A stretch of 64,000 nt of DNA. It comes from Terramyces sp. JEL0728 (Eukaryota; Chytridiomycota; Chytridiomycetes; Rhizophydiales; Terramycetaceae). Positions within the stretch are counted from its first letter, which is position 1. Each line of letters starts with the position of its first letter. The stretch covers positions 1-64,000 of the forward strand of contig JADIIU010000052.1 of the NCBI GenBank assembly GCA_027603945.1. Reading direction: 5' to 3'. Made by a program: the position numbers and the translations under genes. Under the pieces are notes generated by a model. That model saw nothing but the letters and a program-made list of their open reading frames with translations. It made no database searches and had not been told where the DNA came from. Below, one piece after another: positions 22,273 through 33,988 of the stretch.

Positions 22273-22322
22273 TCCAGATTAAGTTTGCAGAAATCTTTAC
22301 AATAAAAATTTGCACAAAGGTA

Positions 22323-23762
22323 ATGAAATACTATCCAACCGATTTAAATGGGCTCTTGGCACTCGCAATGATATTAGTTGCAATTTTCATAATTCCCGGG
22401 GAAGGAGTAACTTTAGGATTTCAAGGACAAATTGCACTCGGAAATCCAGTTCAATTATCAACTTTACTGGCAGTTACGGAAACTATCCAAGCAATATCAC
22501 TCACTACTATAGCCTATGCTTCGTTGGGCCATGCAGCTTGGACAGAACTTGCGTACACTGGATCGTCGATAATGATATTGGATTCTGCAGCACTCCGAGT
22601 TTGGGAAAGTCTTAAATTACTAACTATCCAAATCAAGAACGGACGAGCCACAATTGGGCAAATATTTATTCCATTGATAGCACTATATTGTCTTTTCGTA
22701 CTGGCTATTCAAAATACATTAATTCAGGCGACTACATTTAAAGGGTCTGCGATTTATCAGGGAGATTCGGAAATAATGATCAGGAATGCAAGCAGATTAG
22801 ACTACAGTAGAGTAGTGAATGGAAGTGCTTTAACTTCATATGGATCTGCCCTGGCATTGAAAGGTCTAGCGGACGTTGCTTTGATCGACTCTGCTTCTAA
22901 CCCGACGCTGTCGCTTTTAGATTGCTATGATATTGATTGTATATTTGAATTAGATTTCCCCAATGATTATTATATTACTTGCAATAGTCAAACACTCAAT
23001 ACTCCTTCAGAAAATAATTTAAAATCAGAAATATCGTGGGAAACAGCGTCGTTTAACTGGACAATATCCAAAGCAAGTGGTGCAGGCACTTTTGTCACTT
23101 CTTGCTCCGCTAAATCTGCACTGACGAAAAGAGTAGAAACCATGGGAAACGGGACAAGATTAAAGCAATTTATTTCAATGGATGTCACTCCTAGCGGAGA
23201 AAGCGCATTCCTATTCTATTCTTTGGCTATTCAAAATCTGTTTAATGGAACTTGCGACGACAGGGATGTAAACGGTTGTGATACACCAACGCTAGTTGCG
23301 TTGAACGGTATCAATTCCAGTGATACAATCCAAAGTATGGAATATACAATTGAGCGGCTTTTTAGGAGGCTATCTTATATTCAGCAACCAGAAACAGAGC
23401 TGTGCTTTGCGTGCGCAGTAAAGATTTTCACCTGGACTGACAAGCCAAAACTGCTAATGATATACTTTATAGTTAACGGCCTGACACTGTTTTTGGTGAC
23501 AGGCTCTATTGTATTGCGATATAAAGGACTGCCTTTCCGAGATAACTTGTTTGGGCTACTGTTTGTTGTAGGAAGTGACAAGAAGGCAACTAGGAAGCTC
23601 TTAAACAAAATAGATATCGACAATGAAGATCACTTGCGGTACATTGAACATCAGGTACACGTAAAATTGGAGCAGGAGTTTAACTGCCCAAAGAAACTTA
23701 GTATTTGCGAGAACAAGAAGGACTATTACGAAGAGCTTGTATCGATTCATTCTGATTATTAA
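22323..23762 (+). CDS. Multi-pass membrane protein, unknown
   Basis: A single-exon 479-residue protein that I cannot assign. Hydrophobic segments lie near residues 8-30, 40-65, 110-135 and 385-405. The large part between the third and fourth segments has several Asn-glycosylation sequons and Cys residues, suggesting an extracellular or lumenal domain, and the last 70 residues are hydrophilic and probably cytosolic. It lacks a seven-helix pattern, so it is not a standard GPCR. The ATG lies only 50 bases from the start of the divergent exchange-factor gene. Confidence 0.75.
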   Translation: MKYYPTDLNGLLALAMILVAIFIIPGEGVTLGFQGQIALGNPVQLSTLLAVTETIQAISLTTIAYASLGHAAWTELAYTGSSIMILDSAALRVWESLKLLTIQIKNGRATIGQIFIPLIALYCLFVLAIQNTLIQATTFKGSAIYQGDSEIMIRNASRLDYSRVVNGSALTSYGSALALKGLADVALIDSASNPTLSLLDCYDIDCIFELDFPNDYYITCNSQTLNTPSENNLKSEISWETASFNWTISKASGAGTFVTSCSAKSALTKRVETMGNGTRLKQFISMDVTPSGESAFLFYSLAIQNLFNGTCDDRDVNGCDTPTLVALNGINSSDTIQSMEYTIERLFRRLSYIQQPETELCFACAVKIFTWTDKPKLLMIYFIVNGLTLFLVTGSIVLRYKGLPFRDNLFGLLFVVGSDKKATRKLLNKIDIDNEDHLRYIEHQVHVKLEQEFNCPKKLSICENKKDYYEELVSIHSDY

Positions 23763-23875
23763 TATTTTACATAAATTGCGCTTTCTTTGCTATTCCATTC
23801 ACTTTTCTACTGTAATTCGCTACGCCCCACAATTCGCGAAAGTTATATAACTTGCACACACGTATTGGTATTGAA

Positions 23876-24279
23876 ATGACAAGGGCTAAATCTACGAGAA
23901 CTAACAAGGCGGTTTGCAAGCACTGCAATATGGAGCTAGAAGGACGAAGCAAGCTCGGAAAGCACTTGCAAGAATATCACAAAAAGTAAGATTTGTCTAA
24001 ACTATTAACAGTGTCGCTCACAAATGTAAAGATTGTTCCGAACCGTTCGCACACAAAGGCGACTTGGCCAGGCATCAGCGCTACCATTGTGAATATAGAC
24101 AGAACACGGATACCAAATTTGTATGTATCGGATGCGGAAATCCTTTTGAAAGAAAGGATGGGCTGGTAAAGCACCAGAAACGCAAGCTAGAGCTGTCCGA
24201 CGGGTCTTACGGGACTAACAGCTGCTTGTTATATTTCCAGATCTTGACCATGTTAAATCATCCAATAGTCCCAACTTAA
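23876..24279 (+). CDS. C2H2 zinc-finger protein, tandem copy 1
   Basis: Exons 23876-23985 and 24012-24279 give 125 residues. Three finger-like units are visible: CKHCNMELEGRSKLGKHLQE-YH, CKDCSEPFAHKGDLARHQ-YHC and CIGCGNPFERKDGLVKHQ. The intron falls between fingers one and two and is 26 nt, the longest of the otherwise ultrashort class. The next gene is a paralog with the same layout. A nucleic-acid-binding role is likely; targets are unknown. The C-terminal 30 residues are less certain. Confidence 0.7.
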
Positions 24280-24443
24280 CAGCAGTAGGATTTCATTATA
24301 ATAAATCATTATTTAAAGCTCAAAGGTCATTGCCCTTCAGGCAGATTGATTAGCAGCATCCATTTGTTATTTTGTGAAAATTAGTTGCACAACATCGCCC
24401 CTTTTTTTGTCAGAATTTTAAAAGGATTTGATAAACCGATTTA

Positions 24444-24865
24444 ATGGGAAAGCAGAAATCTACCGCAGAGAAGGCTTCTCCAAAGAAAATCAAATGCAGA
24501 TATTGCAACAACGAACTGAACGGGAAATCAAAGCTTGGCCAGCATTTGTTGGAATTTCACAAAGAGTAATGAATTGCTAACCCAGTAAAGTATACACTTG
24601 CGACGGCTGTGGTAAAGCAATAGCCCACAAAGGAGATTTGATTCGACACAAGCAATTTCACTGTTCGCAAAGAGAAGAGAAACCGGCGAAATACGACTGT
24701 GCAGCGTGCAAGAAAGGATTCGATCGAAAAGACGGACTGAGCAAGCATCTAACACGCATATCGCTAAATGATACAAACAGCTGCCGCCAAATTATCCAAA
24801 TTTTAAAAATATTGAAGGATCCAATTAAAGCTCCTTATCAAGAAGGTTATGAATTTAGTCTATAG
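24444..24865 (+). CDS. C2H2 zinc-finger protein, tandem copy 2
   Basis: Exons 24444-24565 and 24586-24865 give 133 residues with a 20-nt intron. The fingers are CRYCNNELNGKSKLGQHLLE-FH, CDGCGKAIAHKGDLIRHKQ-HC and CAACKKGFDRKDGLSKHL. Intron position and finger order match copy 1, so this is a tandem duplicate, now rather diverged. A basic N-terminus (STAEKASPKKIK) could serve as a nuclear signal. Confidence 0.72.
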
Positions 24866-24919
24866 TTGATAAATTACATTGTAATACCCTAATATATCAT
24901 TAATACCGGTAATTTTTCA

Positions 24920-25516
24920 ATGAGTTTTCTTTTCAAAAGAATGCTGAAAAATCCACTCGTATGGATTGATCTGGAAATGACAGGATTGGATCTGAAAAAA
25001 GACCGGATTATAGAACTAGCATGCATTATTACTGATGGCGAACTATCGCAGGTGATTAAAGGGCCGGAAATCATCATCAACCAACCTGAATCCCTCATGA
25101 ACTCTATGGACGAGTGGTGTACAGAGCATCATGGAAAAGTACATGGTTTTAACATAGTCTGGGTTAACCAAAGCCGTTTTGGAGTCTAAAACTAGCACGC
25201 GGGAAGCCGAGGATCGACTATTGGCATTCATCAAAGAGCACATACCAAAGGCTAAAGAGGGAGTGTTAGGTGCATATTATTAATTCAAGCTGGAAATAGC
25301 ATCCACGTGGACAGACAATTTTTGTATCAAGAAATGCCTCGAGTGACTGATTATTTGCATTATAGGATAGTAGATGTCAGCACCGTTAAAGAACTGTCTA
25401 AACGTTGGTATCCGGACTTGCCACCTTTAAAGAAAGCGTTGTCCCATCGCGCACTGGAGGATATTCTCGAATCTATAAAAGAATTGGAATATTACCGCAA
25501 AACAGTCTTTAAATAA
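24920..25516 (+). CDS. Oligoribonuclease (REX2/REXO2 family)
   Basis: Exons 24920-25138, 25158-25269 and 25290-25516 give 185 residues; introns are 19 and 20 nt. The DEDDh exonuclease motifs are intact: [10 protein letters not shown] (Asp, Glu), [11 protein letters not shown] (Asp) and HRALEDI (His, Asp). Family knowledge: oligoribonuclease degrades very short RNAs, mainly dinucleotides, in mitochondria and cytosol. The N-terminus [11 protein letters not shown] could be a short mitochondrial presequence. The TAA stop is inside AATAAA (25512-25517), and only 32 bases separate its end from the stop of the convergent CFAP57. Confidence 0.94.
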
Positions 25517-25548
25517 AGTTATTATCATTATATTATATGAAACATTGA

Positions 25549-28500
25549 TTAAACAGTAGATATTCTTGGAAGCATAGGGATTTGAGTAGATGCTGGGTTA
25601 GTCTCTTCTGGCTGCTGTTTCTTTTGTTTCAAAACTTTCCTGGTGATATTAAATTTAGACATTTGCCGCATTTGGTTGATTTCCCTATCATTAACTCTAC
25701 GCTACCTTATCAGCAATTGGTTATTTGCCATCGCATGTGCCGTTTCCGCACGATATGTCATTAGTTTTTCTTCGGAGCCTTGTCTTAATTCAGCAACTGT
25801 TCCTTTAAGTTTTTCGTGGTGGGATAGATACTCATTCTTGACTTCATTTTCAACATCCGGCTCAAACGCAGTGCTTCCTCTTGAGTATTTGTTGTAGAAA
25901 TTTTCCATACTTTTCTAAATATTAAATTTCAGCTACCATCAGCATATCCGAGTCCTGGAAGTAGCGAACCACGTCCTCCAAATCCCTTCTAAAAGAGTTG
26001 GCATATCTGACAATATTTTGAACTTTGCGGTGCCCTTTCACTACCAAAAGTTTTGATTCGGCCAATGCCTTCTTGTGTGCAACAATCTGCTCTTCATATC
26101 GAGTTTGTTCCTTATTCAGCAATTTCAAATCATCATTGATATTTTCAATGACGCTGTTCATTTCGTTAATATGATTCTCTCTTGGTTCTACTTGTTCTTT
26201 CAACTCTTTAATTCTGTAGTCCAACACAAATTTATACTTTTCAAGCTCTTGGTTTCGTTTCTTTAAATCGTAGACTTTTCTCTCCTTGTCTTGGATCAAT
26301 TCATCACGATCTGCCATCTAGAATCAAGACTGTTTACCTCTTTACGTAATTGCAGAATATCTTTTTCCAGTAATGCGATTACAGCTTCCAACTTTTTAGC
26401 ATTTTCTTTCATTCTCTGGATTTCAGACCGGTTATCTTCTATATCTTTGTTTAGCGTATTAAATTTCTTTCGCATGATACCATTTTCACCCTTCAATCGG
26501 GCACCTTCTTCCCTTTCAATACGGAGCCGTTTTTCATACCGGGAAGTAGCCAGCAATATTTCAGTATCTATATCCTGCTGATTTTGATTATTCATTTCTT
26601 CAAATTCCTTTTCCTGCTCCTTCAATTCGTCGTACAGTCTTTGAATATCCACCGATTTGGCGTTCAATCTCGACTCAGCTATCGACTGGAGTTCGGATAA
26701 TGCCTTTTGGGTAGCATTTTCAAAGTCTCTCATTTGTTTTTGCCATTTTTCTTGCAGAACAGCAGCTTTTCCTTGTTGGAGATGATATTTTTCATACTCG
26801 GACATCAATTCGCCGTTGTATTTAATATCCAGTTCCTATGGTTACTTTTAAACTACGTGAAGTTCGCCAACATGTCTCGATCGGAGGTTTTGTGTTTGCT
26901 CTTGGTGCTTGACATCTTCTTTTTCCTTCTCTGTTCTAAGAACAGTTGTGGATACTTTAAGGACTTCAATTTCTTGGGAGAATGTTTCCGTGATTTCCTT
27001 TAGTTTTTCATTAAAGTTCATGTCTTTTAGTCGAAGCTGGTATTCATGTTCAAGCTTGAGCTCATCCAGCTGTCTTTGGATTTCTGCAGTCAGCACAGTC
27101 TTCTCTTCTAAATCGGATTTGGTTATGAGAATCTACAGGTAAATTTGCATTTACCTCGTCTGCGAATACTGTTCCTTTATCTTTCTTTAGCGTTCTATCA
27201 TCCTTATCGGTTAATCGAAACATGTAAATACATCCATCTTCGCCAACCGAAAAGAGATATTGGTCATCGCATGACACTTTGATCTTGGTTACTGGTGCTG
27301 AATGAGCCTGGTGCTCTTGGAAATCATGTTGGTCGCCAAATGGAAAACGCAATGCGCGGATAGTCCCTGCCTGGGTACCAACAAAGATCATTTTCCCTGA
27401 ATTTGACAGAGCAATTTGGGTCATGACTTGATTTGATTCAAACTCCTTTGTTACAGTTGATTCCGTGATTTCCTTGACCATTCTATCAGTGCCTACAGCA
27501 TACATAGTTCTACCGCTTGGAGAACAAACCGCATCAAAGTAGCCGCACGTTTTAAGGATATGTTCGTGCTCTCTTTTCATAGTTCTCATGTTCCAAGTAT
27601 ACACCGCTCCATCAGAACCGGAAGATACCAAGCAACCGTCATCCGGAGTCCAATATAACGACTTTACTTTTCCATTATGGCCCTTCAAATTTTCAATATT
27701 TTCAAATGTCCATGTAGAAAATATTTGGACGATATTTCCATGAGCCGCGGCAAATATATGTCCACCATTAGAAAAACGGCACTAGTATTAAAAATCAATC
27801 ACCTCTTTGCAACTTCTAATGTTAAATTCGCGGACAGGACGCAAATCGTCCATCAAAATATTCATTAGTTTTAGTTTATCATGGAATCCAATCAAAATAT
27901 ACAGTCCAGACGGATGTAACGAGATCGACTGAGGCTCGTCTACAAAGAATTTGACTATTTCACAATTACCAGTCAAATAATTCCAAAATCGAATTGATTT
28001 ATCCGATGATATAGTTACGATTATAGGTTTACGCACACACAGATCCAAACTTGTAATTGCGCCGTAGTGGAATGCCTCCAAAAACACCTCAAATTTAGCC
28101 TCTTCCACTGTTTGCGCTTTGGTTGGATTGTGAGCACTTATAATGACTTTGTACACCATGTTTGTGTTTACTTCCACCAATAGCGTGTCCTCCCCAGTTG
28201 TAGATGCAAGCCCAGTAACGACCAATTGGTTATCTGGCAGCGTCATTGTTTGATGTAGGGTAAACCCGCCCTGTTCCAAGACCAAGAAATTATAAATTGA
28301 AACTTGTCCTCCAGTACCTCCAATCGCAAACCCCCTCTTTGTCGGTTGGATGCTAGCAATTGTATTGTTTGAACCAGCCCCGCCAAACTGCTCTTTTTGT
28401 ATAACTTGGCCATTGTCAATCAAAAACATCTCTCCGGTTCTAGCTCCGATAATCAAGCGATCAATTGTAACCCAGCAATGCCTGATGTAGTCGAGTGGAG

Positions 28501-29144
28501 GAAGTTCGATAGTAATTGGCTTCAATACACCTTCAATGAATCGGAAAATTGTTGCAAATCCTTTTCCAGTAACACACAGTTCCATATTGTCAAATGGATT
28601 AATCGATATTTGATATACTGGTTGATCGGGCGACGGGGTAGACACGACTGTTGCTAATGGTTTACCCTTTTCCCAAGGATAATAATGCAGGATCCAGTCC
28701 GGCTTCCCCATCTGAGCTGCAAGGTATTTAGAGTCTACAGAGAAAGCCATTGAGATAAATTCCTAGTCTTAAATAATCTCGTACCCCTTGCTGCTGAGGA
28801 ACTGAGGCGGTGAGTTTCCTTCTTTTTCGATATGTGTGCAGATCATATACATGAATGGATGGCTCTCCAGGCGACTTTTGGGCTACTGCAAACACATGTT
28901 TATCTGGCGCAACTGTCAAACAAGTAATGAAATTCAATATGTCTGAAACCGGGACAAACCTTTGTGATTTTTGTTCTACATTTGATACTAGCGTAAATAT
29001 ATTTTACTGATAACATTGCTACCTGCAGGGTAGAGGACGGTATTTTCTTCAATGTAAAACAAATTGTCATTCACAGTCGAAGATAATCCAAATACAAAGC
29101 TCTATTAGTGAATATTACCCATGCGATACCGATGCAATCGACAT
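25549..29144 (-). CDS. CFAP57: Cilia- and flagella-associated protein 57 (WDR65)
   Basis: Ten exons on the minus strand (29144-29119, 29099-29008, 28987-28785, 28762-27803, 27781-27155, 27132-26857, 26835-26338, 26317-25937, 25914-25706, 25684-25549) give 1135 residues. The nine introns are 19-22 nt. The N-terminal 630 residues are WD repeats (SISLHPSGLYILIGFHDKL, SSGSDGAVYTWN, SVGEDGCIYMF). The rest is coiled coil with family-typical stretches such as YQLRLKDMNF, LRTEKEKEDV, LKGENGIMRKKF and ELEKYKFVLDYRIKELKEQ. Family knowledge: CFAP57 helps assemble inner-arm dynein/regulatory structures of motile axonemes. Its presence implies a motile flagellum in the life cycle. Confidence 0.95.
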
Positions 29145-29425
29145 TTAATTGAGAGTTAAACTACGCGTATCTGGTGATGTCATCCCAATGTGGTGCTACT
29201 ACTATTTGAAACCCTCTACTTTCATTTTCATTCTGTTAGTACCAAGGTCGATTACTAGTATGCTCCAACTGCAAATATCCTTCATTGGACACCGGCTTGT
29301 TTTGCCATCAGCGGTTGCATTCAGACAATTAACGCAATGTAGCCCTTGTGCAACAACTAATTAAAAACTGAAACAACATGATCATCCGTTAAATTGCGGC
29401 AAGCTTACTTTTTTTACTCTGAAAA

Positions 29426-29852
29426 ATGCATATTAAAAAAAAGGAACCAAAGCCAAAGCCAATAAAGAAGCCAATGAACTGGTAAATCCAACTTGATCCC
29501 AGCTTCTTTAGGTACAAGCAGGATATGCGCAAAAAAGTAATTGAAGAATACGGAGTTACGCAAAACAATGAAATTTCTCGTATAATTGCTGAACTATGGA
29601 GCAAGGAATCACCGGAAATCAAACTTCGCTATTCAAAGGAGAGCGAGAAAGCATACCTTGAACATAGGGAGAAATACCCGTAACTATTGTTAATTTAGTG
29701 ACTTTGTTTGGCCATCAAAGCTATCCACCAAATTGAAAAGAGAAAAGAAGGAAAAAGGCAGGATGGAAGTACGGTTCAACGACTTTCGAACTGGATTTAC
29801 ACCTGAACTAGAGGACTGCGAACCCATTCAAAGATACTTGGCAAGTCTGTAA
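29426..29852 (+). CDS. HMG-box protein 1 (MATA_HMG/SOX-like)
   Basis: Exons 29426-29481, 29503-29679 and 29699-29852 give 128 residues; introns are 21 and 19 nt. The HMG box runs from KKPMNCFFRYK through NEISRIIAELWSKESPE to EHREKYPDFVWPS. A conserved tail FNDFRTGFTPELEDCEP follows. HMG boxes of this type bind and bend DNA, and related proteins act as mating-type regulators in fungi. This is the first of four related HMG genes in 8 kb. The first intron lies two codons earlier than the matching intron in copies 2 and 3. Confidence 0.85.
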
Positions 29853-30014
29853 TTAAAAACCCATTTTTCATTTATTTATAATGTCTGGATTTGCAATGCG
29901 AAAGTGCCGAGAAGGTGTTAAAGTGTCGAAAGGACTGGTGAGGAATTTTACAGTGAAAATAAGCAATTCCGAGCTTATTTTGTCCAGTAGCAACATTTTA
30001 AAGACAATCTCACG

Positions 30015-31061
30015 TCACTTCCAGACTCCACAGGTCTTTCCATTGACCAGTAAAAGATTTTCATTCCACTGTAAAAGACTGCTGGAGCCAGGTTCATCAA
30101 ATTTCTTTTTAAATACCAGTCGGTAATTGAGTGTATTCCAGCAGTATAGAAACCCGTCATCCGAACCAGCGAATAAGTATCCGGCGTGCAATTGGATAGG
30201 CATGGTTTTGACTTGGTTATTAGCTTTGAATGTATTGATTATCTTGAAATTTCTCTGATCCCATTCTTGAATTTCTCCATTAATCAGCGACGTGAAAACA
30301 GACTTGTTGTGGACCATTAGATCAGAGATTGGCGATCCGCAATTCACAGTGTACTTTGGTTTATATCCAGAATCTAAAATATATAGGTTTCCGTTCCTGC
30401 ATCCGGTGTATACCAATCCATTCTTGTTTTTAATCGACAGCACGTCAGTCTTTTTGGGTATTTTAAAATCAATAATTACCCCACGGTTCCAGTCAATTAT
30501 GCTGTACTTTCCTGTTGATCCCAATACGCTCTCCATCTTTTTATTCAAATGGCTACACCAAATTGGGCTGGAATTTCTACACTCGATTTCATTTAGAAAC
30601 TCCAATTCGTTATTCTTGATGTACAACCTCGTCTTGCCTGATTCTACGCCTGTTCCCAACGAAGATATAGATATATACGGCGAGTGCGATTTTAAGGACT
30701 GAATTGAAGTTATTTGAGAATCAAAATTGTAAATTCTAGAATCTTGTTTTGCTGTATCGTAAAGCAAACACGACTTGTAGGTTCCAACTATAAAATGTGA
30801 GTCTATGGAATGGAATGCAGTGACATTGCTTACAATTGGGAATTCAATTGTATTCTTTATCGATAGTTTTGAATAAATGGAATCCATAATCTTGCAGTGG
30901 GAGACGCCAAGTGTTTCTCTGTTAAAAATCTGAATTGGAACTGCATCTTTTTTCTTTTTCTTCTCTTCTACTTTGCTCTCCTCTCTCTTCCTTTTCAATT
31001 CTGGTGTATCTTTAAAATATTTCTTTTTAATTGAGCAATAATAAAATCCAGGAATCTCCAT
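30015..31061 (-). CDS. WD-repeat protein, DCAF4-like
   Basis: A single-exon 348-residue WD-repeat protein. It begins MEIPGFYYCSIKKKYFKDTP, which resembles the PGFYYD..NRYFK start of DCAF4 (WDR21), then has a Lys-rich segment and about five WD-like blades (NGLVYTGCRNGNLYILD, GEIQEWDQRNFK, YLFAGSDDGFLYCWN). Family knowledge: DCAF4 is a substrate receptor of CUL4-DDB1 ubiquitin ligases; WDxR-type motifs are not obvious beyond EWDQR. Its promoter region (154 bases) is shared with the divergent oxidoreductase gene. The family assignment is moderate, the WD architecture firm. Confidence 0.62.
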   Translation of the reverse strand: MEIPGFYYCSIKKKYFKDTPELKRKREESKVEEKKKKKDAVPIQIFNRETLGVSHCKIMDSIYSKLSIKNTIEFPIVSNVTAFHSIDSHFIVGTYKSCLLYDTAKQDSRIYNFDSQITSIQSLKSHSPYISISSLGTGVESGKTRLYIKNNELEFLNEIECRNSSPIWCSHLNKKMESVLGSTGKYSIIDWNRGVIIDFKIPKKTDVLSIKNKNGLVYTGCRNGNLYILDSGYKPKYTVNCGSPISDLMVHNKSVFTSLINGEIQEWDQRNFKIINTFKANNQVKTMPIQLHAGYLFAGSDDGFLYCWNTLNYRLVFKKKFDEPGSSSLLQWNENLLLVNGKTCGVWK

Positions 31062-31215
31062 TCTATCTGTTAAAAAGAAAAAAAATATAGACCTCAAATC
31101 TATGCTGATATTTGCCCTCTATATTCCTATTGTTATTACTTGCAAAAGCTGGATAAATCCTTTCTTCTCGGCCGATAGTTTAAATTGCATACTGGAAAAT
31201 TCAATTTTTTCAAAA

Positions 31216-32237
31216 ATGAAGGCAGTAATTGTTGAACAGCCAGGTATGAAATCCTAATATAGGAAGCGCATCGTACCTGAAACTTGGACAAGTACCGGAT
31301 GCAGTTCCTAAAAGCGACGAACTGCTCGTCAAAGTAAAGTACTTTGGACTGAACCGGATGGATATTTTGCAGCGGGATGGAAGATATCCAGTGCCCCCAA
31401 ACGCTTCACCGATTCTAGGAGTTGAATTCGCTGGAGATGTAGTAACAGTCCCTGCAAATTCTAAATTCAAAGTTGGTGATCGTGTATTTGGATTAGTTTA
31501 TGGTGGTGCTTATGCCGAGTATGTTGCAATCAACGAACGTATGGCAATGCAAATCCCTGCAAGTTTATCCTACAAAGAAGCTGCTGCACTTCCAGAAGTA
31601 TGGTTCACTGCTACTCAAGCTTTAATTCATATCGGCAAAGTTAAAGCAGGCGAAAATGTGTTGCTTCATGCCGGCGCTTCTGGAGTTGGAACCGCAGCAA
31701 TTCAAATTGCAAAGCATCTCAAAGCGTAATTATCTTTAATTTAGCGCAAATATTATTGTTACCGCTGGATCTGATGAAAAGATTGCTTACTGTAAATCGC
31801 TAGGTGCAACCAGTGGTATCAATTACAAGACAGCTCCAGAGTTTGGCCAACAGGTATTAAAAGAAACTGGAAGAGGAGCGGATTTTATTTTGGATTTCAT
31901 TGGGGCTTCGTACTGGAACAACAACATGGAAGCGCTTGCTATGGATGGAAGAATGGTTATTCTCGGATTGATGGGAGGATTCAAACTGCCAGAAGCAGAC
32001 ATTTCTCCGTTTTTGAGAAAGAGAATCCAAGTAACTGGATCAACTCTAAGATCACGCACAATCGACTTTCAAGTGCAATTAAAAGATATTTTTACAAATG
32101 AATTGCTGCCAAGAATAGTATCTGGAGAATTGAAGCCGGTTATTGATCGCGAATATAGCTGGGAAAACATTGTGGAAGCTCATTTGCACATGGAAGCCAA
32201 TGCGAACGTTGGTAAAATTCTTGTTTCAACTGATTAA
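31216..32237 (+). CDS. Quinone oxidoreductase, zinc-free MDR (TP53I3-like)
   Basis: Exons 31216-31243, 31263-31725 and 31745-32237 give 327 residues; both introns are 19 nt. The protein has the NADPH-binding AGASGVGTAAIQIAK loop, GLNRMDILQRDGRYPVPP, and VTAGSDEKIAYCKSLGA. It lacks the zinc ligands of alcohol dehydrogenases. The closest known family is the NADPH:quinone reductase group containing TP53I3/PIG3. Likely role: cytosolic NADPH-dependent quinone reduction. The stop overlaps AATAAA (32236-32241). Confidence 0.92.
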
Positions 32238-32609
32238 TAAACAATCGTCCATATTACAGTGAAACCAGTCCGCAATATTTGAAACATTCAAAAGAAGGCT
32301 AGTCTCCAAGATCTGTCACGAAGCAACGAGCTGCCTTCATCGCTATTTCCTTGCTGATTGGTTGTCACAGGTCTTGGTCAGCAATCAAATCATTGAATTG
32401 GTTTGGTAGTGCTGCTAGCCACTTTGAAACATTTCGCGTTGTGTCATTGGCAAGGGATCCAAGGGGGTGAATGCAATTTTGGGCTCTTTCGAATCCGACA
32501 ATATCATTGGATAAGCACACTTGGATGTTCAAGCTTATTCAGCCTTTTCATTCATTGGCTCAGTTTTATTATTTGTTATAAATCAAATCAAAAAGTTTGC
32601 ACTGTGGAA
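32238..32609. other. Intergenic, nothing recognised
   Basis: This is the promoter region of HMG-box gene 2. I see no conserved coding segment, tRNA or repeat. Confidence 0.5.
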
Positions 32610-33137
32610 ATGTCAAAAACTAGTACAGAAGTAAAAAAGCCAATGAATTCATTCTTCAGGTATTCCGCAGCTAACGGTAGATATAAAGCTCATGTGCGGG
32701 AAAGAATCGTTCAACAAACAGGAACAAACAAGAACAGCGTAATCAGTCGAATTGCTGCGCAAATGTGGGCAGAAGAATCACCAGAAGTCAGAGCGCACTT
32801 TAACAAACTAACCGAGGAAGCATTTTTGGAACACCGCAAACTCTACCCAGATTTTCTTTGGCCATCAAAATCAGAAAAGTTTAAAATTGCAAAGCAAAAA
32901 GCAAAAGCAAAGCAAGCACTTTCCCTCAATACCAAAAGCAACGTTACCCGTCAATTTGTTCAACCACTGACTCCTAAAGACGAAAACAAACTTGATTTTG
33001 AATTCACAGCCCCAATGTCTGCTAGATTAAATAAGCAATTTGATTTTGATTCGTTCAAGACTGGATGGACTCCAGCCAGAAATGATATCAGTTTCCAAGC
33101 GTATATTAACCAGAGCCTCCTGGCTGCCAATCAATAA
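32610..33137 (+). CDS. HMG-box protein 2
   Basis: Exons 32610-32659 and 32681-33137 give 168 residues. The 21-nt intron (32660-32680) has no stop and is a multiple of three, so the unspliced frame stays open and would insert seven residues (YSAANGR) into the box. Removing it restores KKPMNSFFRYKAHVRERI, matching copies 3 and 4. The box continues SRIAAQMWAEESPEVRAHF to YPDFLWPSKS. The tail has the shared motif FDSFKTGWTPARND. This copy lacks the second box intron present in copies 1 and 3. AATAAA spans the stop (33133-33138). Confidence 0.85.
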   Translation: MSKTSTEVKKPMNSFFRYSAANGRYKAHVRERIVQQTGTNKNSVISRIAAQMWAEESPEVRAHFNKLTEEAFLEHRKLYPDFLWPSKSEKFKIAKQKAKAKQALSLNTKSNVTRQFVQPLTPKDENKLDFEFTAPMSARLNKQFDFDSFKTGWTPARNDISFQAYINQSLLAANQ

Positions 33138-33988
33138 ACTTAATTTATTTCTTTAATTTTCTGGTATTTACGCTATAGAATTACATTGCTAATAATGTGA
33201 TATTACAGTATTGGAATTTGATCCACATTAGTATTACATTCACAAAAGACGGACGGTATTGATCTCTGCTAGTTTTGGCATCCGCATAATCGTTTGATGG
33301 TGATTGTTTAGCATAATTGGCCGCAAATATTGGCTTGGCCGTTTAATCAAGCAGACCTTGGATTTCAGCAAATTTCTTATTTGTCACCTCTTGATATTTG
33401 TGTACACGCTATCTCAAAGACCTGGAACACACTCAACATTAGCAGCAATCCCCCCAATTGAAAACTAAAAGAAAGGCTCTGCTAAAAAAGCGCTTTTTGA
33501 AGCGGGCACCGCAGCCAATCAGATACTCGTATTTTACGGCCTAGAGGACAAATTGGGTTGGTGAAATCAAAAGTGAAACGCTTCTTACACTGCCTGGGAA
33601 GAAAAACGGTCAGAGGGTTTCAGATTTCATACAAGCCAAAATGAAAAATTGGAGGTTCCTTGTATCTCTAACTCCTACATCCCAGAAACTAATCATAAAA
33701 AGTCTACTTGTCTGTGTGAGATCATAAAACATTCCTAATAGGGAAACACAACGAATTCGGATTTCTTTCATCAAGGCGATATAAGCCACACCAGATAAAA
33801 TTATGTTCATCAGGTTACACAAATCAAGTGATTGAGCAATGATGTGCAGTAAATCGAATCTTTTCCCCTCTGTCCAAGGGCTAGATCTCGGAGAGCAGCC
33901 AGATATGTTTTCTAGTTTTTTTTCTTGATTTCCCAGCGGCCTTGCGGTCACATTATATTAAACATACCATTTTGAGTGAGTTTGAAAC
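33138..33988. other. Intergenic, nothing recognised
   Basis: About 850 bases between two HMG-box genes, one of the largest gaps in the window. A 113-codon minus-strand open frame (33610-33951) shows no family features and no ultrashort introns linking it to other exons, so I do not call it. No tRNA, repeat or mobile element is seen. Confidence 0.5.

Noticed and set aside
22323..23762. A pheromone GPCR
   Set aside because: Only about four membrane segments with a large glycosylated middle part; no seven-helix pattern or Ste2/Ste3 motifs.
29881..30126. 81-codon plus-strand open frame near DCAF4
   Set aside because: It overlaps the 3' end of the DCAF4-like gene on the other strand and has no family features.
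33610..33951. 113-codon minus-strand open frame
   Set aside because: No recognisable domain, no bias or linked exons; likely chance.
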